Source: Bacillota bacterium (GTDB lineage: Bacteria > Bacillota > Clostridia > Acetivibrionales > DSM-1351). From it: a stretch of 64,000 nt of DNA. Position 1 is the first letter of the stretch. Each line of letters begins with the position of its first letter. This document shows, piece by piece, positions 34,956-44,617 of the stretch. The stretch is from contig JAEWSZ010000182.1 in the NCBI GenBank assembly GCA_023397905.1, forward strand, positions 62,001-126,000, written 5' to 3'. The position numbers and the translations under genes were made by a program. Under the pieces are notes generated by a model, which saw only the letters and a program-made list of their open reading frames with translations, had not been told where the DNA came from and did not search any database.

Positions 34956-37253
34956 ATGAAGCAAAAAGAGTTATACAATATTTCTAAAAATAAAATAGCT
35001 ATATTGGGCATACTGGTAGCAGTATTTTGTGTCTTCTATTATTGGAATTTAAAATATGCTGTTATAAATTATGATGACTACAGATTTCTCGGATTGTATA
35101 AGGATCGAATTCAAACATACGGTTGGATTAGTACGTTGCTTTATGCAGCCTTCAATTGCGATTTGGGGAATGAGTTCAGGACCTATGCTCTATTAAAGGT
35201 AATTACTGTTATTTTCGCAGGTACAATTGGGTTTAATGCAAAAGTATATGCTTTTATTATGACTTTCGGTCATTTTGTTTCTGCAATAGTATTATATAGG
35301 ATATTAAAATTCTTTTATAAGAATATTCCTTTATGTGTGATTTGTACAGGCTTGTGGCTGTTTAATCCATTTACAACTTTACAAACTTTGCATCATTGGC
35401 TATATATCATGGTACCTGCATATGCTTTTATAGGATTATGTTTTGTGCATTTCTGTACTACCATTAGAAATTGGTATAAACTTACCCTAGAAATGTTTTT
35501 AATCATCTGTTGTGCTTTTTTTGGCGAAGGAATACTTATTTCTTTAGCTGTATATTTTGGAATAGTTCTTTTTTGTGACATAAAAAAAGAAGATTGGAAA
35601 ACGATGCTTCTTCATTTATGTCAAGGTGCAATTCTAGTACTAATGTTTATCGGATATTATTGTGTATATAAATTTAAAGTATATACTCCTGGTGAAACAG
35701 AGAGATTCCCATTATTTCAAATTCTTTCAAAAATAAAGGATTTAACTTCACTTTTTTATTCGATAATTACTTCAAATGCGGAAAGTATAATTACTATTAT
35801 TAACAAGTTCGATTTGAATTATGTGCGCGAGGTAGCTAATTTTAGGTTTGTAGTAATTAGCTGTGTTGCTGTGATTGGAGTATATTTTCTTTTAATAAAA
35901 CTTCTAAAAAATAATGATAACAATTCAGAATGTACTACCCAAAATCATAGAACCGTACTTATCATATTATTTTCTACTTATGCAATTTATTTTTTACTTC
36001 AACTTTATACTACTGCCAAATTTCCCGCAAGGTATATGGCTGTTTGTATTCCATGCCTGTTAATTGCATTTTTTCTCATAATTGATCGTCATATATTTAA
36101 CAGATATTTAAAGTATGGAATAATAATAGTATGTTTGTTGGCGATTTCTCTTTCCACTGTAATTCATTATACGATAATGACTCCGTACTATGGCGAATAT
36201 CGTACAAGTATTGATAAAGCCTTACAAGATGGCCAATCACTGGGAAAGAAATATGTACTATTTGAAAGTACATATCCTAATTATAATTTAGATACAAAAT
36301 TATTTGAGCGGCTCCGGTACCCAACTCTTTTAATGAGAAATGAGCAGTTCTATTATCCTCCGGTAAATAGTTCCACTGTTCCAGAACCTATTTCTATGTT
36401 TTGGATTTTGGATGATTATGTTCGTGAAAATACCTCATTGGTTCCAGCTTTCACGTGGACGGAAGATTTACCTGATGATAAGGTTAAATTGATAACCAGG
36501 GATGACCCTATGAAAACTCCGGGATTCAACGAAAATAAATATAAATATGTTGTTTGCAGCAAGAATGATGTGATGATTATCAGCACAGAAGATCTATATT
36601 TTTTTGATGCTTTTAATGAAAATGAAAGAGAAGGTTTCAAGGTTTATTATAAATGGAATGATTACTATAATTCTGTGAGTTATCTTGGTGCAACACTTTA
36701 TGCAGATGGTGTAGGTGATTCATACAAATATGCTTCTTCTTATATTCATAGATATTCAGAGTATATTGATAAAACAGAATATAGTATATTTGGAGTTAAT
36801 TTAGGCGGACCTAAAACAGTTAATTTCTTTAAAGACGCACCATATCCTACCGAAACAACTTCTAAGATTAAATATGGGTATGTGACTGAAGGTGGTTCGA
36901 GCGACTATACAGAATACGTTAAAGGAATTCATGGTTCAAACCGGAATGGGAACTTTTCCTATCGTATTACTTTAGAGCATCCGGACGATGTAAACCTTGC
37001 TCTGGAGTTTGAGGATATTTGGTCACATGAAGTAGGAAATCGCGAGTTTGACATACACATAAAAACAGATAAAAGAGAGTTTACAGTTACTAATGTTGAT
37101 ATTTATCGGCTAACTAAATTAAATAATATTATTTGTTTGGAGATTCCGTTAGGAAAAACACAGGAAATTAATGTTGAACTGATTCAATCTAATGGAAGTA
37201 AGGATATTCCATTTTGTAATGCAATTAGGTTATTCTCAAATTCAAATAGCTAG
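34956..37253 (+). CDS. Polytopic membrane protein with C-terminal malectin-like domain (putative GT-C)
   Basis: 765 residues. ATG at 34956 follows TAGGGA; an in-frame ATT at 34947 is not needed. Residues 15-430 hold about ten membrane helices. The first outer loop contains VINYDDYRFLG, an acidic pair in the place used by GT-C enzymes. Residues 440-660 are soluble. The last 95 residues read VNLALEFEDIW, then GNREFDIHI, and later NAIRLF, which is the order of strands in malectin-like carbohydrate-binding domains. It most likely acts on, or binds, the exported polymer. A terminator follows at 37291. Confidence 0.65.
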   Translation: MKQKELYNISKNKIAILGILVAVFCVFYYWNLKYAVINYDDYRFLGLYKDRIQTYGWISTLLYAAFNCDLGNEFRTYALLKVITVIFAGTIGFNAKVYAFIMTFGHFVSAIVLYRILKFFYKNIPLCVICTGLWLFNPFTTLQTLHHWLYIMVPAYAFIGLCFVHFCTTIRNWYKLTLEMFLIICCAFFGEGILISLAVYFGIVLFCDIKKEDWKTMLLHLCQGAILVLMFIGYYCVYKFKVYTPGETERFPLFQILSKIKDLTSLFYSIITSNAESIITIINKFDLNYVREVANFRFVVISCVAVIGVYFLLIKLLKNNDNNSECTTQNHRTVLIILFSTYAIYFLLQLYTTAKFPARYMAVCIPCLLIAFFLIIDRHIFNRYLKYGIIIVCLLAISLSTVIHYTIMTPYYGEYRTSIDKALQDGQSLGKKYVLFESTYPNYNLDTKLFERLRYPTLLMRNEQFYYPPVNSSTVPEPISMFWILDDYVRENTSLVPAFTWTEDLPDDKVKLITRDDPMKTPGFNENKYKYVVCSKNDVMIISTEDLYFFDAFNENEREGFKVYYKWNDYYNSVSYLGATLYADGVGDSYKYASSYIHRYSEYIDKTEYSIFGVNLGGPKTVNFFKDAPYPTETTSKIKYGYVTEGGSSDYTEYVKGIHGSNRNGNFSYRITLEHPDDVNLALEFEDIWSHEVGNREFDIHIKTDKREFTVTNVDIYRLTKLNNIICLEIPLGKTQEINVELIQSNGSKDIPFCNAIRLFSNSNS

Positions 37254-37290
37254 TTTGCTATTAGTAAGTAAGCGCTATTAAGTTGCAATG

Positions 37291-37341
37291 CAACAAAATC
37301 TTATCTATAATTGTTATATAAAAAGCATTTTGTTGTTTTTG
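37291..37341 (+). terminator. Probable Rho-independent terminator
   Basis: CAACAAAAT (37291-37299) pairs with ATTTTGTTG (37327-37335), 9 bp, followed by TTTTT. The 27-nt loop is long and the stem AT-rich, so it may be partial. Confidence 0.55.
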
Positions 37342-37401
37342 CCCTATTGAATACATTTTTAGTCAGATAATCAACAAATATTTAAAGAAGGAGACAATAA
37401 A

Positions 37402-38139
37402 ATGAACATTGGATTATGTCTGATAACATGGAACGAATTAGAAGGTTGCAAACACGATATACCTTTAATCGATAGAAGCAAGTTTGAACAAATTTATTGT
37501 ATAGATGGCGGTAGTACAGACGGAACTGTTGAATACTTGGAGGAGCAAGGAATAACAGTCTACAGGCAGACTAAAAAGGGCTTAAATCAAGCCTGCATAG
37601 ATGGAGCTGATTTTTGTAACTGTGACGCATTTGTTTTTTTCCATCCAAAAGGAACAATACCGGTGGAAGATACATACAAATTTCGTGAATATTATGAACA
37701 GGGATATGAGTTTGTTGTTGGGAGCCGGATGATGAAAGGCTCACATAATGAAGAAGATGGTAAATTGGTCAAACCAAGAAAATGGTTTGTACTGGGGATG
37801 GGTTTACTTGCAAAGATACTTTTTAAAAAAGAAGGAAACACTGTTTGGGATACTTTGCATGGTTTTAGGGGCATGACGGTAAGTGCATTTAGAAGACTTG
37901 GTATTTCGAATTTTGATCCGTCAATTGATATAGAAATGGTGTGCAGAAGTTACAAATATAAAGTTAAACGTATTGAATTCCCTACACAGGAAATGGCAAG
38001 GCTGGCAGGCGAAACCCACTTTAAAGCATTTGCAACAGGGAAAAAGCTATTAAAGTACATATTATGGGAGTTAAAACGTAAAGATGAAGCAGTGGGAATT
38101 GATGAGCCAGTGTTAAGCGGACAGGTTGATAAACCATAG
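37402..38139 (+). CDS. GT2 glycosyltransferase, polyprenyl-phosphate sugar synthase type (DPM1-like)
   Basis: 245 residues, ATG preceded by AAGGAG (37387-37392). It is a GT-A fold with the nucleotide site CIDGGSTDGTVEYL and the metal region FFHPKGTIPVED, followed by VVGSRMMKG and a DTLHGFRGMTV segment. These are the landmarks of dolichyl/undecaprenyl-phosphate glycosyltransferases. There are no membrane helices. Such an enzyme would make the lipid-linked monosaccharide that the ArnE/ArnF-like pair flips and the GT-C enzymes consume. The exact sugar cannot be told. Confidence 0.75.
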   Translation: MNIGLCLITWNELEGCKHDIPLIDRSKFEQIYCIDGGSTDGTVEYLEEQGITVYRQTKKGLNQACIDGADFCNCDAFVFFHPKGTIPVEDTYKFREYYEQGYEFVVGSRMMKGSHNEEDGKLVKPRKWFVLGMGLLAKILFKKEGNTVWDTLHGFRGMTVSAFRRLGISNFDPSIDIEMVCRSYKYKVKRIEFPTQEMARLAGETHFKAFATGKKLLKYILWELKRKDEAVGIDEPVLSGQVDKP

Positions 38140-38155
38140 TAATGGAGGACTATAT

Positions 38156-39397
38156 ATGAAGGTAGCTGTGTTGGGTGCAGGTATATCAGGAATTACAATA
38201 GCAAAAAAACTAGAAGAGAAGAATATTGAAGTTGTTTTATATGAAAAGTGCAGCCATGCGGGAGGACTTGCAAAAACCCGTATTGTAAATGGATATGTAT
38301 ATGACTTGCATGGCGGACATATTTTTAATTCAAAGCATAAAGAAATTGTTGAATGGGTTTTTTCTTTTTTACCCAAAGAGCAATGGCAGTATTCAGTGAG
38401 AAATGCAAAGATTTTCTTTGGAGATAGATATGTATCCTACCCTTTTGAGTTGTCTTTATGCGAATTAAATGCTGAAGATGCAACAGATTGCGTATATGAT
38501 TACATGATGTCTCAGCAGGGTAAAGAGCCTGAAAATTTCAAAGACTGGTTGATTTGGAATTTTGGACAGGCTATAGCGGACTATTACATGATACCATATA
38601 ATACAAAAATATGGTCATATCCTCTTGAAGATATGGAGACAAAATGGATGCAAGGAAAAATGCCTTTACCAGATAAGAAGGAGATTATTAAATCCCTTCT
38701 TTTAAAAGATCCAAGTGAAAGAAAAATGCCTCACTCAACTTATTATTACCCTATAATCGGAGGTATTCAATCTATGGTTGATGCTTTATCAAATGGGTTA
38801 AATATTAAGCTGGATGCACCGGCGGAAAAGATTGAAAAAATTGATGGCAAATGGTATGTAAATGGCCAGGGTGGATACGATAGAATTATTTCAACCGTTC
38901 CACTGCCTGTACTTGCGGATGCAATGGAGCTTCCACATACGGTCAGGCTGGCAATAGACGGATTAAAATATAACAGCTTGACTACCATGCTTTTTAAATG
39001 TCCTGAAACGGATTTGTCATGGGTTTATATCCCTTCAAAAGAATACCGGTCTCATAGAGTATGTTATCAGGGAGCATTTTCATCCAAAGCCTGCCCTTCA
39101 GGGTGCAGCGGAGCAATAGAGGTAATTGGCGGTAAATTTAGTGTCACGTCAGACATTCTTGATAAACAAAAAGTTATTCCAGATGAGTTTGAATTGATAA
39201 ATCTAATTGACAGTGAATTTGCAGAGTATGCTTATGTTATCCATGATAAAGACTATAGAAAAAATACCGGTGTTGTTAGCAAGTATTTTGAATCTATAAG
39301 CGATTTTGATTTATTAGGAAGATTTGCAACATGGAATTATAATAATATGGATATGTGTATGCTTGAGGCATTTAGACTGGCTGAAAAAATCAATTAA
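38156..39397 (+). CDS. FAD-dependent oxidoreductase, UDP-galactopyranose mutase-like
   Basis: 413 residues. ATG at 38156 is placed after GGAGG (38143-38147). The FAD motif VAVLGAGISGITIAKKLEE opens the protein, with YEKCSHAGGLAKT as the second dinucleotide element. DLHGGHIFNSKH and PYNTKIWSYPLEDM resemble active-site segments of UDP-galactopyranose mutase and the related protoporphyrinogen-oxidase-like group. In this context a ring-contracting mutase or other flavin-dependent sugar modification is more likely than heme synthesis. It overlaps no gene and lies 16 nt after the GT2 gene, so they are probably one operon. Confidence 0.75.
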   Translation: MKVAVLGAGISGITIAKKLEEKNIEVVLYEKCSHAGGLAKTRIVNGYVYDLHGGHIFNSKHKEIVEWVFSFLPKEQWQYSVRNAKIFFGDRYVSYPFELSLCELNAEDATDCVYDYMMSQQGKEPENFKDWLIWNFGQAIADYYMIPYNTKIWSYPLEDMETKWMQGKMPLPDKKEIIKSLLLKDPSERKMPHSTYYYPIIGGIQSMVDALSNGLNIKLDAPAEKIEKIDGKWYVNGQGGYDRIISTVPLPVLADAMELPHTVRLAIDGLKYNSLTTMLFKCPETDLSWVYIPSKEYRSHRVCYQGAFSSKACPSGCSGAIEVIGGKFSVTSDILDKQKVIPDEFELINLIDSEFAEYAYVIHDKDYRKNTGVVSKYFESISDFDLLGRFATWNYNNMDMCMLEAFRLAEKIN

Positions 39398-39424
39398 TGA
39401 AAAAATGTAGAATGAGGTTGGAAA

Positions 39425-40360
39425 ATGGACAGAGACAGTAAAATATATATTGCTGGACATAAGGGGCTTGTTGGCTCAGCGATTATACGAAAACTTGAAA
39501 AGGATGGCTATAGAAATATTATAACAAAGACGCATAAGGAGCTTGATTTAGCAAGACAGACGGATGTTGAGGAATTTTTTCATGAAGAAAAACCTGAATA
39601 TGTATTCCAGGCAGCGGCCAAGGTTGGAGGTATTCATGCTAATGCTACTTATCCGGCTGATTTCATAATGCAGAATCTTTTGATTCAATGCAATATTATT
39701 AATTCAAGCTATCTTTTCAAAGTAAAGAAGCTCATGTTTTTGGGGAGTTCTTGCATATATCCACGTGAGTGCCCTCAGCCAATAAAAGAGGAATATTTAT
39801 TAACTTCACCATTAGAAAAAACAAATGAAGCTTATGCATTAGCCAAAATAGCCGGCTTAAAAACCTGTCAGTATTACAATGAACAGTATGGAACAGATTA
39901 CATCAGTGTTATGCCTTGTAATCTATATGGAATAAATGATAATTTCGAAGGAGCAAATTCTCACGTTTTGCCAGCGTTGATAAAAAAATTCCATGAAGCC
40001 AAAGTGGAAAATTTGCCGTCAGTAACAATGTGGGGGACTGGTAAGCCTTTACGAGAATTTTTATTTTGTGACGATTTAGCTGAAGCGTGTGTCTTTTTAA
40101 TGAACAATTATTCTGGTAATGACTTTTTTAATATAGGTTATGGCGAAGAGGTCACTATAAGGGAGTTAGCAGAAATTATAAAAGAAGTAGTTGAATATGA
40201 AGGCGACATTGTACTGGATTCTTCCAAACCTGATGGAACATATCGTAAACTTACTGATATCAGTAGAATTAAAAGTGTGGGATGGAGTCCCAAAGTGGAT
40301 TTAAGAACAGGTATAAAGATAACATATGATTGGTATGTAAAAAACGTTGCCCGCTCTTAA
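39425..40360 (+). CDS. fcl: GDP-L-fucose synthase
   Basis: 311-residue SDR that epimerises and reduces GDP-4-keto-6-deoxy-D-mannose to GDP-L-fucose. It shows IYIAGHKGLVGSAI, the family-specific AAAKVGGIHANATYPADFI, FLGSSCIYPRECPQPI, and Tyr/Lys in YALAKIAGLK. The length is typical of WcaG/Fcl. With manC and gmd downstream it completes the pathway from mannose-1-phosphate. Confidence 0.95.
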   Translation: MDRDSKIYIAGHKGLVGSAIIRKLEKDGYRNIITKTHKELDLARQTDVEEFFHEEKPEYVFQAAAKVGGIHANATYPADFIMQNLLIQCNIINSSYLFKVKKLMFLGSSCIYPRECPQPIKEEYLLTSPLEKTNEAYALAKIAGLKTCQYYNEQYGTDYISVMPCNLYGINDNFEGANSHVLPALIKKFHEAKVENLPSVTMWGTGKPLREFLFCDDLAEACVFLMNNYSGNDFFNIGYGEEVTIRELAEIIKEVVEYEGDIVLDSSKPDGTYRKLTDISRIKSVGWSPKVDLRTGIKITYDWYVKNVARS

Positions 40361-40400
40361 AATAATTTGATAATGTGGGAAATATATAGGGGGAATTTAG

Positions 40401-41768
40401 TTGTATACTGTTTTACTATCGGGAGGATCTGGAAAGAGGCTATGGCCATTATCAAATGATCTTCGCTCAAAACAATATATTAAGGTTATCAGTAACGAAG
40501 GTGGTAATAATAAACCTTGTTCTATGATACAAAGAGTATGGGGGCAGTTAGGTGAGGCTGAACTGGCTGATAAATCTATTATTACTGCAAGCAAAGGACA
40601 AGTGGAAATTATAAAGAGTCAGCTGGGTGAGGACGTTAATATTGTTATAGAACCGGAGAGACGAAATACCTTTCCGGCCGTTGCAATTTCATGTGCATAT
40701 TTAAAAACGGTATTAAAAGCTTCTGATGATGAAACCATAGTCATTTTACCTGTTGATCCATATACAGACAATGGATATTTTGAAAAGTTGAAAACCTTGG
40801 AAACCATATTAAAAGTATCTAAGGCTGAAATAGTACTGATGGGAGCCAAACCAACACAACCATCGTCTAAATATGGCTATATTGTACCCAAACAACATAC
40901 TTTGGAAGTTAATTTATCCTACATAGAAGTTAAAGGCTTTACGGAAAAACCTACAGTTAGTCTTGCCAAAGAATTGATAGAAGAAGGAGCGCTTTGGAAT
41001 TGTGGGGTATTCGGGTTCAGATTAGGTACTATATTAAGTAAGATAAAAAATTATGGCTTAAACGGTGATTATTATGAAATGTTCAATCATTATGAAAGAC
41101 TTCCCAAAATAAGCTTTGACTATGAGGTTCTTGAAAAGAGTCAGAATATTGTAGCTGTTGAATATGATGGAGTTTGGAAGGACATAGGAACATGGAATGC
41201 GTTATCTGAGCAAATGTTTGACCATAGCATTGGTAATGTAATCATACATGATAGCTGTGAGAATACTAATGTCATAAATGAGCTCAGGATGCCAATCGTT
41301 GTTATAGGAACTAAGGATATTGTTATTTCAGCATCGGTTGATGGCATACTGGTATCTGATAAACAGCAAAGTACTAGGATTAAAGATTGTGTGGAGAATT
41401 TTACATATCCACCAATGTATGAAGAGCGGCGTTGGGGAACAATTACCGTTTTAGATATCACTAAAAAGGATGGAGTATATACAGCAACAAGAAAAATCTC
41501 AATATTTGAAAATATGAATTCAAGTTATCATTACCATAATGATAGAGATGAAGTGTGGACTGTTTTAGCTGGAAGTGGCGAGATGGTAATTAACGGAATA
41601 AAGCAACTTATAATGGCTGGGGATGTGATCAGGATTCCTTCACATACAAAGCATGCTGTTAAATCATTAAATGGGATTGAATTTTTAGAAGTTCAGATAG
41701 GTAGAACAGTTGCTGATATTGATATAAATCGGATAACAGTAAATTGGGGAGAAATTGAGGCTCGCTAA
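40401..41768 (+). CDS. manC: Mannose-1-phosphate guanylyltransferase (bifunctional-type with cupin)
   Basis: 455 residues beginning at TTG 40401, with AGGGGGAA upstream and no suitable ATG. The pyrophosphorylase signature LLSGGSGKRLWPLS is at residues 5-18. PSSKYGYIVP and GFTEKP follow; the C-terminal cupin has SSYHYHNDRDEVWTVLAGSGE, characteristic of the phosphomannose isomerase half of type II enzymes. It makes GDP-mannose for gmd and fcl. The central and C-terminal parts are somewhat shorter than the classic 470-480 residues, and isomerase activity is uncertain. Confidence 0.9.
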   Translation: MYTVLLSGGSGKRLWPLSNDLRSKQYIKVISNEGGNNKPCSMIQRVWGQLGEAELADKSIITASKGQVEIIKSQLGEDVNIVIEPERRNTFPAVAISCAYLKTVLKASDDETIVILPVDPYTDNGYFEKLKTLETILKVSKAEIVLMGAKPTQPSSKYGYIVPKQHTLEVNLSYIEVKGFTEKPTVSLAKELIEEGALWNCGVFGFRLGTILSKIKNYGLNGDYYEMFNHYERLPKISFDYEVLEKSQNIVAVEYDGVWKDIGTWNALSEQMFDHSIGNVIIHDSCENTNVINELRMPIVVIGTKDIVISASVDGILVSDKQQSTRIKDCVENFTYPPMYEERRWGTITVLDITKKDGVYTATRKISIFENMNSSYHYHNDRDEVWTVLAGSGEMVINGIKQLIMAGDVIRIPSHTKHAVKSLNGIEFLEVQIGRTVADIDINRITVNWGEIEAR

Positions 41769-41801
41769 CTTTATCAATTTAAAAGAATGGAGAATTTCAT
41801 A

Positions 41802-42872
41802 ATGAAAAAGGCTCTAATAACAGGAATTAATGGACAAGATGGGTCATATCTTGCAGAGTTTTTATTGGAGAAGGATTATCATGTATATGGATTATTAAGA
41901 AGGTCATCGGTAAATACAACTGAAAGAATTGAACATTTATTATTAGAACAAGTTGATTTTTATGGAGAAAGATTTAAGTTGGTATATGGTGATTTAACGG
42001 ATTCAATGAACATCATGCGTATCATTGGAGAGATTAAACCTGATGAAATTTATAATTTGGCTGCTCAGTCACATGTTGCGGTATCTTTTGAGGAGCCGGA
42101 GTACACAGCTAATGCTGATGGTATAGGAACTTTAAGAATTTTGGAGTCAGTAAGAATTTTAGGGTTATCAAATATCACAAGGATTTATCAAGCCTCTACT
42201 TCAGAATTATTTGGAGAAGTTGAGGAAATTCCTCAGAGGGAAACTACGCCTTTTCATCCAAGATCGCCTTACGGAGTGGCAAAGATGTATGCATTCTGGA
42301 TCACAAAGCATTACAGGGAGGCATATAAAATGTATGCTGTTAATGGGATACTTTTTAACCATGAATCAGAGCGTCGGGGCGAAACCTTTGTTACAAGGAA
42401 AATAACGCTTGCTGCTGCCAGAATCTCTCTTGGTTTGCAAAAAAACCTTTCTCTTGGAAATTTAAATGCTAAACGTGATTGGGGATATGCTAAGGATTAT
42501 ATTGAATGTATGTGGATGATATTGCAGCATGAGACCCCAGAGGATTTTGTTATTGCCACAGGTGAAACACGCACTGTCAGAGAGTTCTGTACTTATGCAT
42601 TTAAATATTCAGGAATTGAGATAGAATGGCATGGAGAGGGACTCGAAGAGATAGGTATTAATAAGGCTACGGGAGAGATTGTTGTTGATGTAAATCCTCG
42701 CTACTTCAGACCTGCAGAAGTAGATTTATTGTTAGGTGATCCTACAAAGGCCAAGACACTTTTGGGATGGGATCCTAGAAAGACATCTTTTCAGGACTTA
42801 GTTAAATTTATGGTAGAAAGTGATTTGGAATTAGTTAAGTCAGGTAAAGCTTCTCGAGTTACTGTAGATTAA
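41802..42872 (+). CDS. gmd: GDP-mannose 4,6-dehydratase
   Basis: 356 residues. ATG at 41802 is preferred since GGAG (41789-41792) lies 9 nt upstream; the ATG at 41787 overlaps that site. ALITGINGQDGSYLAEFLL, QASTSELFGEV and YGVAKMYAFW give the NADP motif, the Ser-Glu pair typical of Gmd and the Tyr/Lys pair. FNHESERRGETFVTRKI is diagnostic for the family. It is the last gene of the AT-rich block; base composition changes abruptly after its stop. Confidence 0.95.
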   Translation: MKKALITGINGQDGSYLAEFLLEKDYHVYGLLRRSSVNTTERIEHLLLEQVDFYGERFKLVYGDLTDSMNIMRIIGEIKPDEIYNLAAQSHVAVSFEEPEYTANADGIGTLRILESVRILGLSNITRIYQASTSELFGEVEEIPQRETTPFHPRSPYGVAKMYAFWITKHYREAYKMYAVNGILFNHESERRGETFVTRKITLAAARISLGLQKNLSLGNLNAKRDWGYAKDYIECMWMILQHETPEDFVIATGETRTVREFCTYAFKYSGIEIEWHGEGLEEIGINKATGEIVVDVNPRYFRPAEVDLLLGDPTKAKTLLGWDPRKTSFQDLVKFMVESDLELVKSGKASRVTVD

Positions 42873-42893
42873 CTTTTTCTTCCGGAGGCCCCA

Positions 42894-43655
42894 ATGCGTA
42901 TCTCAGTCGCCCTCGCCACCTACAACGGCGGAAAGTACATAACTGAACAGCTGAACAGCATCCTCCCGCAGCTGACGCAGGAGGATGAGATCATCATATC
43001 CGACGACGGTTCCACTGACAGCACACTGGAGCTTATAGCCGGAATTAGCATGGGCTCGGGCGGCCAAACCCTTGAGCTGGTATCGGGTTTTTGTGCTGCT
43101 CAGATAAAGGTGCTGAAAAACCCGGGCAAAGGTGTCATCAGCAACTTTGAGAACGCGGTCAGGCATGCTTCAGGGGACATCATCTTTCTGTGCGACCAGG
43201 ATGATGTCTGGCATCCGGACAAAGTTGCCATAATCAAAAATTGTTTTGCTGCCACGAATGCAAGTCTTATAATCACAGATGCATATATTACGGATCAGAA
43301 CCTGAATGTTTTGGAACCTTCTTTCTTCAAACTGATGAATTCCGGCGGAGGTGTCCTAAAAAACTTTATAAAAAATACATTTCTGGGCTGCTGCATGGCT
43401 TTCCGCAAGGAATTGAAAGAAGTCATTCTGCCATTTCCTGAGAAAATCCCAATGCATGACAGCTGGATAGGAATTTTAGCCCAGCTTCAAGGGGATGTTT
43501 TATTTATACCTGAAAAACTGGTATACTATAGGAGACATGAAGATAATGCTTCCGCTCTGGAGAGAAATTCACTGAAACAATCCCTTGTATGGCGCAAGAA
43601 TTTGGCTGTCCAGCTTATTAAACGCCATTATGCTAAAAAAGCACCAGTGGATTGA
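42894..43655 (+). CDS. GT2 glycosyltransferase (rhamnosyltransferase-like)
   Basis: 253 residues, start preceded by CCGGAGG. The N-terminus VALATYNGGKYITEQLNSIL and ISDDGSTDSTLELI, then FLCDQDDVWHPDK with the DQDD metal motif, are typical of GT2 enzymes annotated as rhamnosyl- or alpha-L-Rha transferases. The C-terminal MHDSWIGILAQLQG and YYRRHEDNAS complete the fold. The DNA is much more GC-rich than in gmd 20 nt upstream. It is probably a cytoplasmic transferase for dTDP-rhamnose, which is inference from family and context. Confidence 0.88.
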   Translation: MRISVALATYNGGKYITEQLNSILPQLTQEDEIIISDDGSTDSTLELIAGISMGSGGQTLELVSGFCAAQIKVLKNPGKGVISNFENAVRHASGDIIFLCDQDDVWHPDKVAIIKNCFAATNASLIITDAYITDQNLNVLEPSFFKLMNSGGGVLKNFIKNTFLGCCMAFRKELKEVILPFPEKIPMHDSWIGILAQLQGDVLFIPEKLVYYRRHEDNASALERNSLKQSLVWRKNLAVQLIKRHYAKKAPVD

Positions 43656-43740
43656 GATGTGAGAAAAACCTTAAGGGCTAAGTGAGTACGTTGGGAAGGA
43701 TCGGCAAAAGACGTCAGTCTTTAAAACCATGTACATAGAG

Positions 43741-44613
43741 ATGAAACTATCAATTATAATTGTCAGCTATAATACCAGGCAGCTTCTGGCTGATTGTATA
43801 AATTCCATAGAAAAGAACATGGCAGGCCTCCTGTACGAAATAATTGTGGTGGACAACGATTCTACGGATGAAAGTGTTGTCATGCTCAGAACAGAATATC
43901 CCGAAGTAAAGCTTATTGAAAATGACTATAACGCCGGGTTTGCAAAGGCAAACAATCAAGGCCTCGGCCTTTGTTCAGGAGAATACATCCTGTTGCTGAA
44001 TTCCGATACCATAGTTTTGGAGGATGGATTGAGCTCACTTGTAGATTTTATGGACAATCATAAGAATACGGCCATATGCGGGCCAAAGCTTTTAAACAGT
44101 GATATGACTTTACAGCTGCCCTGCCGGCGCAGTTTTCCAGGATTGCTGAACTCGATTTCACACTTTTCAGGCCTGGGAAGATTATTTCCTAAAAGCAGGT
44201 TATTCGGCAGCTATCTCATGACATATATGGACAGCGATACCGACCATGAGGTTGATGCAGTTTCAGGGGCATGTCTGCTTGTCAGGCGGGATGTGCCAGA
44301 TAAGATCGGAGGCCTTCTGGATGAGGCTTTTTTTATGCATTTTGAAGATATTGATCTATGCTATAGAGCCAAACAGAAGGGTTTTAAGGTCTATTACGTC
44401 CATAATACAAGAATAGTCCATTTAAAAGGCCAGAGCAGCAAACTCAGAAATGAAGGGGTAACAAGAAATTTTTTTGATTCGGCTCAAGTTTATTTCAGGA
44501 AGAACTATAAAAAGAAAAATCCGGTTGCATATGCATTGATGATAGGGCTTATCAAGCTGATGAAACGCATATCTTTGACTGTTATCAATGTTAAACCGGT
44601 GAAAAAGGTTTGA
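43741..44613 (+). CDS. GT2 glycosyltransferase (rhamnosyltransferase WbbL-like)
   Basis: 290 residues from ATG 43741; an in-frame ATG at 43729 is equally poor in ribosome-site terms, and 43741 is chosen since family members start with KLSIIIVSYNT. Motifs are VVDNDSTDESV, NAGFAKANNQGL, LLLNSDTIV for the metal site, and HFEDIDLCYRAKQKG for the acceptor side. These match WbbL-type enzymes that add rhamnose to a lipid-linked acceptor. A basic C-terminal tail may touch the membrane. It is followed 4 nt later by an SDR gene. Confidence 0.88.
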   Translation: MKLSIIIVSYNTRQLLADCINSIEKNMAGLLYEIIVVDNDSTDESVVMLRTEYPEVKLIENDYNAGFAKANNQGLGLCSGEYILLLNSDTIVLEDGLSSLVDFMDNHKNTAICGPKLLNSDMTLQLPCRRSFPGLLNSISHFSGLGRLFPKSRLFGSYLMTYMDSDTDHEVDAVSGACLLVRRDVPDKIGGLLDEAFFMHFEDIDLCYRAKQKGFKVYYVHNTRIVHLKGQSSKLRNEGVTRNFFDSAQVYFRKNYKKKNPVAYALMIGLIKLMKRISLTVINVKPVKKV

Positions 44614-44617
44614 TATT

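Noticed and set aside
38156..39397. Protoporphyrinogen oxidase (heme synthesis)
   Set aside because: FAD motifs are shared, but the GGHIF and YNTKIW segments and the glycan context fit a UDP-galactopyranose mutase-like enzyme better.
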